Assembly (NCBI GenBank): GCA_938036435.1
Contig: CALHPU010000154.1
Span: forward strand, 1-59,430
DNA from: an uncultured Pirellulaceae bacterium
Lineage (GTDB): Bacteria; Planctomycetota; Planctomycetia; Pirellulales; Pirellulaceae
Length of the DNA stretch: 59,430 nucleotides
Reading direction: 5' to 3'
A program made the position numbers and the translations under genes. This document shows positions 16,204-24,802 of this stretch, piece by piece. Numbering within the stretch: position 1 is the first letter of the stretch; the number at the start of each line of letters is the position of its first letter. The notes under the pieces are model-generated. The model saw nothing but the letters and a program-made list of their open reading frames with translations. It was not told the DNA's origin and did no database searches.

Positions 16204-17436
16204 ATGAAGTTAAGTGTATTGATCTGTTTCCTTGCCGGAGCGATGGGTGGCGTATTTGTTATCGCGCTCTCCCAGCAATGGTTGGACCAATCTGCTTTAG
16301 CGCAGCAATCCTTCTTCAATCAAACACAACAGTTGGCCGACCCGGCGCTCGGTACACCACGCCCATTGGAAAACCGTCGTCAGCGTGCATTCGCGCAACC
16401 CATTATTCAGCGACCGAGGCTGTCCGATCAAGCACCCGCGGCGGCTCGGCAGTTTAGCCCCGAAGAGCAAACGAACATCAGCGTCTACGAGAAATGTCAA
16501 CGCAGTGTGGTCAACATCGATACAAAAACGATCGTCAACGTTAGGTGGCTGGGGGCTCAGGAAAAAGAAGGATCAGGATCGGGCTGGGTGCTGGATAAAC
16601 AAGGGCACATCGTTACCAACTATCACGTTGTTCAGAACAGTGACATCGTCAACGTCACCATGGGTGAAGGCGAATCGTTTCCGGCCGAAGTCATCGGCGT
16701 TGACCCGCGCAACGACATCGCCGTTTTGAAAGTCAGCATCGACCCAAGTTTTCTGTTCCCGGCGACTCTTGGCGAATCAGAATCGTTGAGAGTTGGACAG
16801 AAAATCTTCGCGATCGGCAATCCATTTGGGCTCAACCGGACGATGACCACAGGAATCATCTCCAGCCTCGACCGCTCGCTGGATTCGAAGTCGGGGCAGC
16901 AAATCCGCAACGTTATTCAGATCGACGCCGCACTCAATCAGGGCAACTCCGGCGGTCCGTTGTTGGACAGCGACGGAAGACTAATCGGTATGAACACCGC
17001 GATCGCGACACTCAATGGAGGTAATTCTGGAGTCGGGTTCTCTGTACCGGCGCGTACGATCAAGCGCGTCGTGCCGCAACTGATTCAGTTCGGAAAATTC
17101 CGCAGCCCGTGGTTGGGCGTGGACTACTTTTGGAAATCAGATCGCGGTATCGGTATCGCCAAAGTTGTTCCCGGAGGTCCAGCATCCAACGCAGGGCTGA
17201 AAGGCCTGAAGGCAGAACGACAAGTGATCGTTCTGGGAAATCAGCGCGTCGTTGTGCCTAAATGGATCAAGGAATCTGCTGACGTGGTGGTCAGCATCGA
17301 TGGCAGGCCCGTTGACAGCCTCGATGACCTGCAGATTGTCGTCGAAGAAAAAAATCCGGGCGATAATGTAGAGTTGGAAGTCTTGCGTGAAGGACAGGTT
17401 CTGCGAGTAACTGTACAATTGGGTGAAGAACGGTAG
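16204..17436 (+). CDS. HtrA/DegP-like serine protease with PDZ domain
   Basis: 410 residues. An N-terminal signal/anchor (about 4-24) is followed by a low-complexity linker and a trypsin-like domain with catalytic triad H141 (TNYHVV), D171 (RNDIAVLK) and S249 (GNSGGP). One PDZ domain is at about 300-410 (WLGVDYFW, GGPASNAGLKG, VVSIDGRPVDSLDDL). Family members degrade or refold damaged proteins in the periplasm. Having one PDZ domain resembles DegS/HhoA more than DegP. A near-palindrome (TAGAAC TG GTTCTA, 16156-16169) in the upstream region could be a regulatory site. There is no strong Shine-Dalgarno sequence before the ATG. ispD follows 75 bp later on the same strand. Confidence 0.93.
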   Translation: MKLSVLICFLAGAMGGVFVIALSQQWLDQSALAQQSFFNQTQQLADPALGTPRPLENRRQRAFAQPIIQRPRLSDQAPAAARQFSPEEQTNISVYEKCQRSVVNIDTKTIVNVRWLGAQEKEGSGSGWVLDKQGHIVTNYHVVQNSDIVNVTMGEGESFPAEVIGVDPRNDIAVLKVSIDPSFLFPATLGESESLRVGQKIFAIGNPFGLNRTMTTGIISSLDRSLDSKSGQQIRNVIQIDAALNQGNSGGPLLDSDGRLIGMNTAIATLNGGNSGVGFSVPARTIKRVVPQLIQFGKFRSPWLGVDYFWKSDRGIGIAKVVPGGPASNAGLKGLKAERQVIVLGNQRVVVPKWIKESADVVVSIDGRPVDSLDDLQIVVEEKNPGDNVELEVLREGQVLRVTVQLGEER

Positions 17437-17511
17437 GAAGCGACACGTCCATGGACGAGGCTCGTCGAATTCCCCCGCCCCAAAGGTATCTTTGTTTTTT
17501 AGGCGTTTTTC

Positions 17512-18252
17512 ATGCCCAACTTTTGTGTCATCCTCGCTGCAGCAGGGAAGAGCAGCCGGTTTAACGACGCTCATTTTAAGAAACCATTCGCCATTCTTGC
17601 CGGTAAAGCGGTCTGGTTGCACTCGGCCGACTTATTTCTCAAGCGGCCTGATGTGAAACAGTTGATCTTGGTGATCGCTTCAGAGGATCGGGCTGAATTC
17701 ACTGAGAAATTTGGAGCCAATGTTGCCATTGCTGGAATCGACGTCGTCATCGGTGGTGCGGAGCGCTCGGATTCAGTGCAAAACGCGCTAGAGAAAGTTC
17801 GACCGGACGTCGATTTCGTTGCCATCCACGACGCTGCCCGGCCGTGCATTGACGACACGCTGGTCGAGGATGTTTTTGCTGCGGCAACCCAGCACCAGAT
17901 TGCCGTTCCTACGGTACCCGTGCATAGCACGTTAAAGCGATCAGCTGATGGTCAGTTCGTCGATCAAACCGTGGACCGGTCAAATTTGTATCTGTCTCAA
18001 ACTCCCCAAGTGTTTTCCAGGTCATTGCTTGAGAAAATGTTTGCCGATCGACGTGGCGAGCAACCGACCGATGAAGCTCAGCTGGCCGAACAGCAAGGAC
18101 ACGCTGTCGCAATGGTGCAAGGGTCACGCTTGAATATTAAAATCACAACGCAAGACGATCTTGCGTTGGCGGCCACTTTTCTCAAAGCGAAGCCTGCCCC
18201 CAGATTCGACGCACCGATTCACCCTTTCAAGGACGATAACCTGTGGAGGTAA
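17512..18252 (+). CDS. ispD: 2-C-methyl-D-erythritol 4-phosphate cytidylyltransferase IspD
   Basis: 246 residues. It catalyses the third step of the MEP isoprenoid pathway, joining CTP and methylerythritol phosphate in the cytoplasm. Visible motifs: the nucleotide-binding loop ILAAAGKSSRF (about 7-17) followed by KKPFAILAGK, the GGAERSDSVQNAL block, the HDAARP motif, the substrate-binding Thr/Lys segment (VPVHSTLKR), and the late QTPQVF and NIKITTQDDLALA blocks. Length matches the family (about 230-250). It follows the protease gene on the same strand, and no other pathway gene is adjacent. Confidence 0.95.
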   Translation: MPNFCVILAAAGKSSRFNDAHFKKPFAILAGKAVWLHSADLFLKRPDVKQLILVIASEDRAEFTEKFGANVAIAGIDVVIGGAERSDSVQNALEKVRPDVDFVAIHDAARPCIDDTLVEDVFAAATQHQIAVPTVPVHSTLKRSADGQFVDQTVDRSNLYLSQTPQVFSRSLLEKMFADRRGEQPTDEAQLAEQQGHAVAMVQGSRLNIKITTQDDLALAATFLKAKPAPRFDAPIHPFKDDNLWR

Positions 18253-18297
18253 TAAGTTAATGGCTCTTCCCGGATTTTAATGGCTGCCTTGGAAATC

Positions 18298-18360
18298 GTA
18301 GTGGGATTCGCCAGAATTCCAACCGGCTCTTCTTAAAGGAATTCTGGCGAATCCCACTAC
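18298..18360. repeat. Long perfect inverted repeat (63-bp hairpin element)
   Basis: Arms of 23 bp (18298-18320 and 18338-18360) are perfectly complementary around a 17-base loop. The arm contains GTAGTGGGATTCGCCAG and ends in GAATTCC. It sits between the convergent ispD and scpA genes, so it might stop transcription from both sides, but no T run follows. The shape fits a small non-autonomous palindromic element. Confidence 0.9.
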
Positions 18361-18472
18361 ATCTATTTGAAATGGCTAATTCAACGAGAACTTCGTGCCA
18401 CTAAGTTCTGGGAAGAACCAAGTTAACAGGGTACAGTTTTCAGGGTACAGGCATCGCGGAAATTGTACCCTG

Positions 18473-19264
18473 TCAGCTTTCATCTTTCGCGTGTGGGTTG
18501 TAGTCGTCGATGTTTGATACATCTAAGTCGTTGGAGAAACCGTCCGCCGGCTCGATCAAAATTTCACTGTGCAACTCCGACTGTCGCGCGTTGACATTGT
18601 GATGGCGGGAGAGTTCCAACAGCGCCAAAAAGATTCCCACCATCGCTGACTTGTGCATGGCGGGCTCAAAAAGTTGCGAGAAAGAAACTTTCCCGCTGTC
18701 CACGATCTTCTGGTGGATGCGTTGCATGTAGACGTGAATCGGTGTCTCGTCATAGAAAATGTTCGCCTCGACTGCCGGGCGGTTGTTTCGCAGTACACGC
18801 CCGAACGCACTGACCAAATCCCACAATTCGATCTCTTGAATCGGTTGGTCGGCTGGACTTGAGGTATCAACAGGTACATCATTAGCGATCCGAGCAAACC
18901 TTGTTCGCCACTGTGATCTGTGAGCGACCAATGCCTCGTTTGCATTTCTAAACCGCTTGTACAACAACAGGCGCTGCACCAGATTGTCGCGCGGATCAAT
19001 GCCGTAAAGTTCATCGTCCTCCGGTTCATGCTCGTTGCGAGGCAAGGTCGCGCGTGCCTTGATCTCGATCAACTGGCTGGCCACATCGACGAAATCGCCC
19101 ACTAGATTGATCGAGATCTCTTTCAGGATCTCGATGTGCTCAAGGTACTTGCCAGTCACATCTGCCAGCGCAATCTCGGTGATCTTCACCTCATGTTTCT
19201 TCACCAAGTGAAGCAACAGGTCGATTGGCCCCTGGAAAATCGATGTGTCTACTTTAAAACTCAA
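18473..19264 (-). CDS. scpA: Segregation and condensation protein ScpA
   Basis: 263 residues. It is the kleisin subunit of the SMC-ScpA-ScpB condensin that organises and separates chromosomes. The N-terminal SMC-neck-binding region is typical (FQGPIDLLLHLVKKHEVKITEIALADVTGKYL, about 9-42). The middle (DFVDVASQLIEIKARATLP) and the C-terminal winged-helix region (about 180-240, KVSFSQLF...VGIFLALLELSR) are also present. scpB and smc are not in this window. The gene is convergent with ispD, and its tail overlaps a short duplicated GGGTACAG sequence at 18428-18470. Confidence 0.93.
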   Translation of the reverse strand: MSFKVDTSIFQGPIDLLLHLVKKHEVKITEIALADVTGKYLEHIEILKEISINLVGDFVDVASQLIEIKARATLPRNEHEPEDDELYGIDPRDNLVQRLLLYKRFRNANEALVAHRSQWRTRFARIANDVPVDTSSPADQPIQEIELWDLVSAFGRVLRNNRPAVEANIFYDETPIHVYMQRIHQKIVDSGKVSFSQLFEPAMHKSAMVGIFLALLELSRHHNVNARQSELHSEILIEPADGFSNDLDVSNIDDYNPHAKDES

Positions 19265-19574
19265 CGACTGCTCAACAATCTGTGTTGGTTGATCAAAATG
19301 AAAGCCGCGATGTGATGTACCTTACGGAAAGGCTGTTTCGAGAGCCTATCAAGCCGGTTGAGTCAAAACATCAACTTTTCTGCGAAGGGCCAAAATCCAT
19401 TTACGGTAGTATCGCTGGTAACAGAGAACCATATTCGAGACTCTTGAGCCACCTCAAATAAAGCGATGTTTGTTCACAATTGCGCGATCGTCCCCGCTCG
19501 CCGAGTTATTGCCCTGAAAACGGTTGTGCTGGTTTTGGTTTTTAGCACCCGCATACTTTAACAAGCTGACAAAA

Positions 19575-19603
19575 CTTACCTAGTTTCTTCAGTGATAGGT
19601 AAG
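19575..19603. promoter_or_regulatory. Inverted repeat upstream of the csrA locus
   Basis: CTTACCTA (19575-19582) and TAGGTAAG (19596-19603) are perfect 8-bp arms separated by 13 bases, in the 570-bp gene-free region between scpA and the small gene before csrA. It could be an operator or an RNA hairpin in a long leader. Nothing else convincing is seen in 19265-19837. Confidence 0.4.
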
Positions 19604-19837
19604 ACTGCTAGCCGATACCTCCTGTGTTCGCTGTCCGTTTCATTTTAACAGGCTTAGCGAAACGAAATCATTGAAAATATTTACCACTGGGTCCGCGGGC
19701 GATACGCCAGCATCCGAACTGTGGTGCAGCTTTAGAAAGGCGGTTGAGGTAGCGAGTTAAATGTCTTCCAACCGACGCCTGCTCGTCCCCTCTTTGTCTT
19801 TGAGCGGATTCCAACAACCCAAGGAGATTTGCTGAGG

Positions 19838-20128
19838 ATGCTCCAGAATCCAATTCAGATCAAAACCATAAATCAACTACGAAAATTTGTATCCCAAACA
19901 CTCTGCCAACGAAACGATTTTGAAGAGGGAATTTTCCAAATAACCGAACGACAACTCACGCGCGACAACAAACATTGCGGCATCTTCTTTTGCCTGCACG
20001 GACCGCGAAGCGTGAAACTGACTGCGGTTTGGGAGTCCGAGAGAAACACAATTTTGTTTTACGGTGCTACGGGAGAACGCTTCCAACGGTCCTCGCTGGA
20101 TCGGGAACTGCAAATTGACGCAGCCTAA
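19838..20128 (+). CDS. Small conserved-looking protein upstream of csrA
   Basis: 96 residues, soluble, no signal peptide. I do not recognise a named family. The sequence has an alternating hydrophobic pattern in the second half (CGIFFCLHGPRSVKLTAVWE, then ILFYGATGERFQ) that suggests a small beta-rich fold. The first half is helical (INQLRKFVSQTLC). The ATG at 19838 is chosen because AAGGAG lies 11 bases upstream, whereas the in-frame TTG at 19829 is too close to that site. csrA starts 49 bp after its stop on the same strand, so the two are probably cotranscribed. A link to post-transcriptional control is inference only. Confidence 0.7.
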   Translation: MLQNPIQIKTINQLRKFVSQTLCQRNDFEEGIFQITERQLTRDNKHCGIFFCLHGPRSVKLTAVWESERNTILFYGATGERFQRSSLDRELQIDAA

Positions 20129-20177
20129 CTATTAATCAAGACATCATACATCCACGATATACTTAAGGAATTTTGCT

Positions 20178-20378
20178 ATGCTCGTACTTTCCCGAAAGGA
20201 AAGCGAAAAAATAATGCTGGGGGACTCAATTGTTCTAACAATTGTACGTGTCTCCGGCGATCGCGTTAGACTTGGTATCGAAGCTCCCTCAGATATGTTG
20301 ATTCTCCGCAAGGAGCTTGAGGACTCTGATCATAAGCCCGGTGCCAAGCCGGCAATTGCCCCACCGGCCGCCGCGTAA
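20178..20378 (+). CDS. csrA: Carbon storage regulator CsrA
   Basis: 66 residues. The protein starts MLVLSRKESEKIMLGDSIVL and continues with VRLGIEAPSDMLILRKEL, the complete five-strand CsrA fold. The conserved RNA-contact residues L4 and R6 are present near the start, but the late contact position appears as RKEL. CsrA dimers bind GGA motifs in mRNA leaders and alter translation or stability. The C-terminal tail (GAKPAIAPPAAA) is a low-complexity extension. An AAGGA site lies eight bases before the ATG. A terminator overlaps its stop codon. Confidence 0.95.
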   Translation: MLVLSRKESEKIMLGDSIVLTIVRVSGDRVRLGIEAPSDMLILRKELEDSDHKPGAKPAIAPPAAA

Positions 20379-20391
20379 GTGGTGGTTTTTT
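20361..20391 (+). terminator. Terminator overlapping the csrA stop
   Basis: CCACC (20361-20365) pairs with GGTGG (20381-20385), followed by six T. The stem has a G/C-rich interior and overlaps the last csrA codons, so it is short but well placed. No gene is supported in 20392-20877. Confidence 0.6.
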
Positions 20392-20877
20392 GCCAAGTTT
20401 CTGAACGCATCGGCGGTCAGATTTAAACTCCCAGAATTTCTCAGCCTTATGACCGAGGAATTCTGGCCTGCTCGGCAGCGACTTGAATCAACGACTTGTT
20501 TCACCAAGGACGCCTATGTTATTCCTTTTCTGTATTTCTGTTTTGGCGACAGTAGTTAGCCGCAAGCAACGGCGATTAGCCAAATCGGGCTAACTCCGGC
20601 TATTTCGTTGCCGCAAGTTAGACGTTAGCTGACATCCAATCGCGCTGCTGAGTGCATGCACGACGTGTCAGGTTAGGAAATTCCAAATTCTTGTGATTTG
20701 AAACTGGATAAGCTTTAACGATTGTGCCGATATTTCGGAACACACAGTCGGTTCGGATTGCGTAAAAGCTTCCGATTGAGTTCGTTTCCCCATGATTCGA
20801 GCTTATCCGGCCCAGACAGCAGGCCCGAAAGCGGCTTGCGCTGTTTGTTGTCATGAGTCATTTGGAGTGAGAGTCCG

Positions 20878-22929
20878 ATGGGATCTCGAAAATACACCGG
20901 CCGGCGCGGCCTTGAAATATTAGTCTCCTTCCTCAAGGCGCGTCACTTCGGCATCAGTTCAGTACTGTTATGCGCACTTACCAGCATGCTGCTGCTGTTA
21001 GGTTCTCGGCCTGCGCATGCGCAACCTCCGGTTCCTCCAACACTCAACGCGCTGCCGAAGAATCACCAGCTTCCGTTGACCGGTGGGCTGAGGGACAATA
21101 TTGATGTTATCCCTCAACAGTACCGATCGGCGCCCTCAAAATATGCGCCCAAACGTCGAAGAACTATCCCTACCCTGCGAGCGCGTTATCGGCCTCAGGA
21201 TGGCGACCTTTTCGGCGAGGGCCAAGCCGATTCCGGCGATTCGGCTGGCGGAAGTATTTTCGACGCCCTAGAAGATGGTCCTCAGCCCCCGGCTACTAAA
21301 CGGCCAACGCAGCGCAATCCTTTCGACGAACCAAAGAAAGAAAATCTCTTTGCTGACCCCAAACCGCCAGCGGCTTTTGATCCGTCTCCCAGAGAACCGT
21401 TGATGGACACTCAATTGGATCAGCCAACGCCCCGAACCAAAAAACGAACTCCCCGCCGATCTAGCGATAGCGAACAGCCTCGGCTTCCCGATGGAAGCGA
21501 ATACACTCCTGATTCTCGCAGTATTCCGGAATTACCGATGCCCGATGGCGGTACCCGATCTACCGAAAAAGCGGGAACCGACCGAAATACAAAAGACGAT
21601 TCATCAATTCTGGTGGTGCCTGACGAGGAGGATGACATCTCCGCAGAGCTGAATAAATTCAACGACGAACTGGACAACCTAGATTTGGTCGATCCGCGTG
21701 ATCGGTCACCGCGATCTGATCAGTCAAGTCGTCGCCGACGAGGCGTTGCGGACGGACTACAAGATTATCGTGGTCGTCAAACGGGCTCGAATGTTTATCG
21801 TCCGGCGCGGGAGCCGTCGTACTACTCGCGACCTACCGACTACGGTTTAGGCGCCTACGGACAGCAACCTCCGGGATACGACCCCAACAGCGCTTACGGG
21901 GCTTATCCGAACGTCGCGCCACAAGACATGGAGATAATCGTGCAAAATGCTGTGCGACACGCCATGAGAAACTACGCCGCCAATCCTGCCAATCCTGCCG
22001 TCGCGTCCTATTACGGTTGCGGCTACGCATGCCCGCCGTGTCCACAGGGACTGCAAGCTCCACCATCACCAAATTTGGTGGCAGCGAACTGCGGCTGTGC
22101 CCCGCAAGCAGCACAAGCATTCCCCACCGACCCAGCGGCAATGCTCAGCCAACAGTTTACACAACCGGCGTCCTCAAGTTATCCTTCGACGGTAACCAAC
22201 GAGGTCTACGAAGGCGTCGTGTGTGGCGATCAGGAAATCGAATCTTGCAAGACGGGTTGCTTTCCCCGAAAAGCCTCAGGGCTCAGCATCGGCGGGCTTG
22301 GCTTAGCAGCGATCCGCAATTTCGGGCCCAATGTTTACTACGGCAGCATCTTCGGTGGTTGGGTCGGGCTTGATGATCTAATGCTCAGCGGCGACGAAGG
22401 ACAAATTCAAATTGGCAACGACGGTGGCTTCGCCGGTGGATTCGCTTTGGGACAAATTCAAGGCAAGAACTTACGCTCGGAATTGGAAGTCACCTACCGC
22501 AGAAACGACCTAACCAACATGACGCTCAATGGCTTGTCAGGAGCCACTCAGCTATTCGAAGGCGATGGCGAAATCGAATCTATCTCCGGAATGCTCAACG
22601 TGATCTGGGACTTTACGGACTTCCCAATCCAGTGCGTTAAGCCTTACCTTGGTGGGGGCTTTGGTGGTGTATCTGCCAATGCAGACTTCCAGATCGATGG
22701 CCAGAGTACGCTCGGCGACGGCAACGACACCAGCCTAGCCTACCAGTGGATTGCCGGCATCAATTTTCAGGCTCAGGCTAATTCACAACTGTACGTCGAG
22801 TATCGCTATTTTGCCGCCGACTCGCTGCACTTTAATACCACACTGCCGGCGAGCGCGATTATCGACGGCGATGGAGAGCTGGAATATAGAACCAGCAACG
22901 TTCTGTTCGGCCTTCGCATGAAGTTCTAA
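20878..22929 (+). CDS. Beta-barrel outer membrane protein with long proline-rich N-terminal region
   Basis: 683 residues. The signal peptide lies at about 24-49 (SSVLLCALTSMLLLLGSRPAHA). A long hydrophilic, proline- and charge-rich region follows (about 50-440). It contains repeated DD/EE and RR stretches and a Cys/Pro/Ala segment with several cysteines (GCGYACPPCPQG). The C-terminal part (about 475-683) reads as alternating beta strands typical of an 8-stranded OmpA/porin-like barrel: GGFAGGFALGQ, RSELEVTYRRND, KPYLGGGFGGV, QLYVEYRYF. It ends in a terminal Phe (LFGLRMKF), the BAM-recognition pattern. It probably sits in the outer membrane with its long N-terminal region in the periplasm. crcB follows 24 bp later. 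Confidence 0.8.
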   Translation: MGSRKYTGRRGLEILVSFLKARHFGISSVLLCALTSMLLLLGSRPAHAQPPVPPTLNALPKNHQLPLTGGLRDNIDVIPQQYRSAPSKYAPKRRRTIPTLRARYRPQDGDLFGEGQADSGDSAGGSIFDALEDGPQPPATKRPTQRNPFDEPKKENLFADPKPPAAFDPSPREPLMDTQLDQPTPRTKKRTPRRSSDSEQPRLPDGSEYTPDSRSIPELPMPDGGTRSTEKAGTDRNTKDDSSILVVPDEEDDISAELNKFNDELDNLDLVDPRDRSPRSDQSSRRRRGVADGLQDYRGRQTGSNVYRPAREPSYYSRPTDYGLGAYGQQPPGYDPNSAYGAYPNVAPQDMEIIVQNAVRHAMRNYAANPANPAVASYYGCGYACPPCPQGLQAPPSPNLVAANCGCAPQAAQAFPTDPAAMLSQQFTQPASSSYPSTVTNEVYEGVVCGDQEIESCKTGCFPRKASGLSIGGLGLAAIRNFGPNVYYGSIFGGWVGLDDLMLSGDEGQIQIGNDGGFAGGFALGQIQGKNLRSELEVTYRRNDLTNMTLNGLSGATQLFEGDGEIESISGMLNVIWDFTDFPIQCVKPYLGGGFGGVSANADFQIDGQSTLGDGNDTSLAYQWIAGINFQAQANSQLYVEYRYFAADSLHFNTTLPASAIIDGDGELEYRTSNVLFGLRMKF

Positions 22930-22953
22930 TTTGAATCTGAAAGCCAAACGTTA

Positions 22954-23334
22954 ATGAACCTTTTTGACATCACGATTGTCGGTTTCGGCGGAGGCTTTGG
23001 AGCGATTTGCCGTTTCGCAATTGCTTCGGGGTGTCAGCGCATCTTTGCGATCCCCGCGCCTGTCGGTACGCTAATCGCAAACGTCGCAGGTTGCTTTTTT
23101 ATCGGGTTGTTAATCGGATCGGGCAAAGCCGAACAATCTGAAACGGCCCGTCTTTTGTTGGGTGTCGGTTTCCTTGGTGGATTAACGACATTTTCCACAT
23201 TCGGCGCCGAAACCGTTGCGCACCTTCATCAAGGCCAATACTTGGCAGCCGGCGGAAACGTCGCGATGAATTTGGTATTGGGGCTATTGGCCGTGGCGTT
23301 TGGAATGGCACTAGGTAAAAAACTTAGCGCCTGA
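22954..23334 (+). CDS. crcB: Fluoride channel CrcB/Fluc
   Basis: 126 residues, four membrane segments. Family motifs are all present: GGGFGAICRFAIA near the N-terminus, GTLIANVAGCFFIGLL in the second span, and GFLGGLTTFSTFGAET in the third span with the conserved Phe box. CrcB forms a dual-topology dimer that exports fluoride. The gene begins only 24 bp after the outer membrane protein, so it is probably cotranscribed with it. No fluoride riboswitch could be fitted in that gap. Short imperfect repeats of its own last codons follow the stop (CTTAGCGCCTGAAAAA, 23322-23355). Confidence 0.95.
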   Translation: MNLFDITIVGFGGGFGAICRFAIASGCQRIFAIPAPVGTLIANVAGCFFIGLLIGSGKAEQSETARLLLGVGFLGGLTTFSTFGAETVAHLHQGQYLAAGGNVAMNLVLGLLAVAFGMALGKKLSA

Positions 23335-23646
23335 AAAACTTAGCGCCTGAAAAAATTAGCTCTTGAATTGAAGGGCGCGGTGGATTGTCCACCACCTATA
23401 TGTGCCTCGAAAAGCCCGCGTGCCGCATTGTCTGCGGAAAAGCCACCGGCCATTGCTTGGGGCAAACTCACGTGAGAACCAAGGGATGTTCTCAAAATTC
23501 ACCTGATGGTGTGAGATGCTTCACTGGAGAATTAGAATTTTCGATGCTACTTGTGGAAAATCCGAAAGAATGCAACATCATCATGTGTCCGCGGCCATTA
23601 TGGGGGCTGCCCCGTTCACTATGACACTTTGTGGTTTGGAGAAAAC
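23335..23646. other. Gene-free stretch before the DM13-dockerin gene
   Basis: About 310 bp. It starts with two or three tandem copies of a ~16-bp unit derived from the crcB 3' end. The rest holds no supported gene, hairpin or RNA. It must contain the promoter of the following secreted protein. Confidence 0.4.
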
Positions 23647-24228
23647 ATGAAACCTCGCACTTTTGGTCCGCTGATTGCTTTGTTGATCTCAAGCCTCTCG
23701 CAGTTAGCCGGAGCACAGATGATGCCCGGCGTCGGCTACCAGACGTCGCTTTCGACGAACTCTCATGATGTCAGCGGAACGGTTACCATCGTGGACGCCG
23801 ACACGCTTTTGGTGGAAGATTTTACGTTCGATGGATTGGGGGTTTCTGTCTTTTTCTATCTCGCCACCTCCGACACCACATTCATCGACGGTTTACCCGT
23901 TGGCCCGCAATTGGTGGGCACCTCTTTCGATGGTACCGAAGGCCCATTTACCATTGATTTGCCCGCTGGAATGACGGTGGACGGTTACAACGCGATTTCA
24001 GTCTGGTGTGTCGCCGCAAATCTATCATTCGGGGATGGAACGTTTTCACCGCCTACGCCGATCCTGGGTGATCTCAACAACGACGGTGTGGTTGATTTCT
24101 CGGATGTCGGTCCATTTATTGAACTGTTGATCAGCGGCGAGTTTCAGGCAGAAGCCGATTTCGATCAAGATTCAGCGGTTACGTTCACAGACATCCCTTT
24201 GTTTGTTAGGGCCCTGAGTAGTCAATAG
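23647..24228 (+). CDS. Secreted DM13-domain protein with dockerin-like C-terminus
   Basis: 193 residues. The signal peptide is at about 1-23 (LIALLISSLSQLAGAQ). A DM13-like domain spans about 40-135 (HDVSGTVTIVDADTLLVEDF, SVFFYLATS, FTIDLPAGMTVDGYNAISVWCVAANLSFGDGTF). It keeps the Cys in SVWC that DM13 domains use in proposed redox roles. The C-terminus has two calcium-loop, dockerin type I-like repeats (GDLNNDGVVDFSDV, then ADFDQDSAVTFTDIPLFV). Similar dockerin-like ends occur at 24800, 25299 and 28944. The ATG at 23647 has a GGAG site close upstream, so I prefer it to the longer frame. Confidence 0.85.
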   Translation: MKPRTFGPLIALLISSLSQLAGAQMMPGVGYQTSLSTNSHDVSGTVTIVDADTLLVEDFTFDGLGVSVFFYLATSDTTFIDGLPVGPQLVGTSFDGTEGPFTIDLPAGMTVDGYNAISVWCVAANLSFGDGTFSPPTPILGDLNNDGVVDFSDVGPFIELLISGEFQAEADFDQDSAVTFTDIPLFVRALSSQ

Positions 24229-24346
24229 TGGAATCAAAGAAACACTAACGACCAGTTCAAACCTTCAACCAAAATACAAAACGAGAATAAAGCCTTAAGA
24301 GTTTCCCCCCCTATATATATGAAGTTCACTGGTTGAATCGTCGGCC

Positions 24347-24802
24347 ATGCGTTTTCGCGTTGCTCGTCCGGCAGGCACGAGGGACGGCTGGATCGAAGTT
24401 TATCTCGGCTCGCCGGGGGCCTCGACTGCGAGCATCTTAGCCGGCAAACCCGCCGGTAAAGTGGCGGTGCCAGTTACTGGTGATTGGCAGGTTTACGAAA
24501 CGATCGAAACTGTGGTTGAATCGGCGGAGGGAGAATTTGATGTCGTTCTCAACTTCGACGAGGTCGGCAGCAACACAAACACATTCCTTTTTAACCTGAA
24601 CTCCCTATCAGTTGTTTCACCCGTATCCGACGTTTTGCTGGGAGATTGCAACTTGGATGGTGTGGTTAACTTCCAAGACATTCCCGCGATGATCACAATT
24701 CTGTCGACCGGCGTTTACGTCCAAGAGGCGGACTGCAACGAGGATGGTACGGTCGGTTTCTCAGATATCAATTCGTTTATTGCAATACTGACCAGCAGTT
24801 AG
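24347..24802 (+). pseudogene. 5'-truncated remnant of a carbohydrate-binding (CBM6-like) dockerin protein
   Basis: The frame encodes 151 residues that begin inside a domain. SSAMRFRVARPAGTRDGWIEVY and the following beta pattern look like the second half of a CBM6-type carbohydrate-binding module. A dockerin-like pair of loops follows (GDCNLDGVVNFQDIPAM, ADCNEDGTVGFSDINSFIAIL). Family-like residues continue about eight codons upstream of the ATG (LVESSAM) to a stop at 24320, and no signal peptide or ribosome-binding site is present. The usual catalytic or N-terminal part is missing. A functional short protein cannot be excluded, but a decayed gene is more likely. Confidence 0.65.

Noticed and set aside
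22930-22953. Fluoride riboswitch before crcB
   Set aside because: Only 24 bases separate crcB from the preceding gene, and no fluoride-aptamer pattern is seen there.
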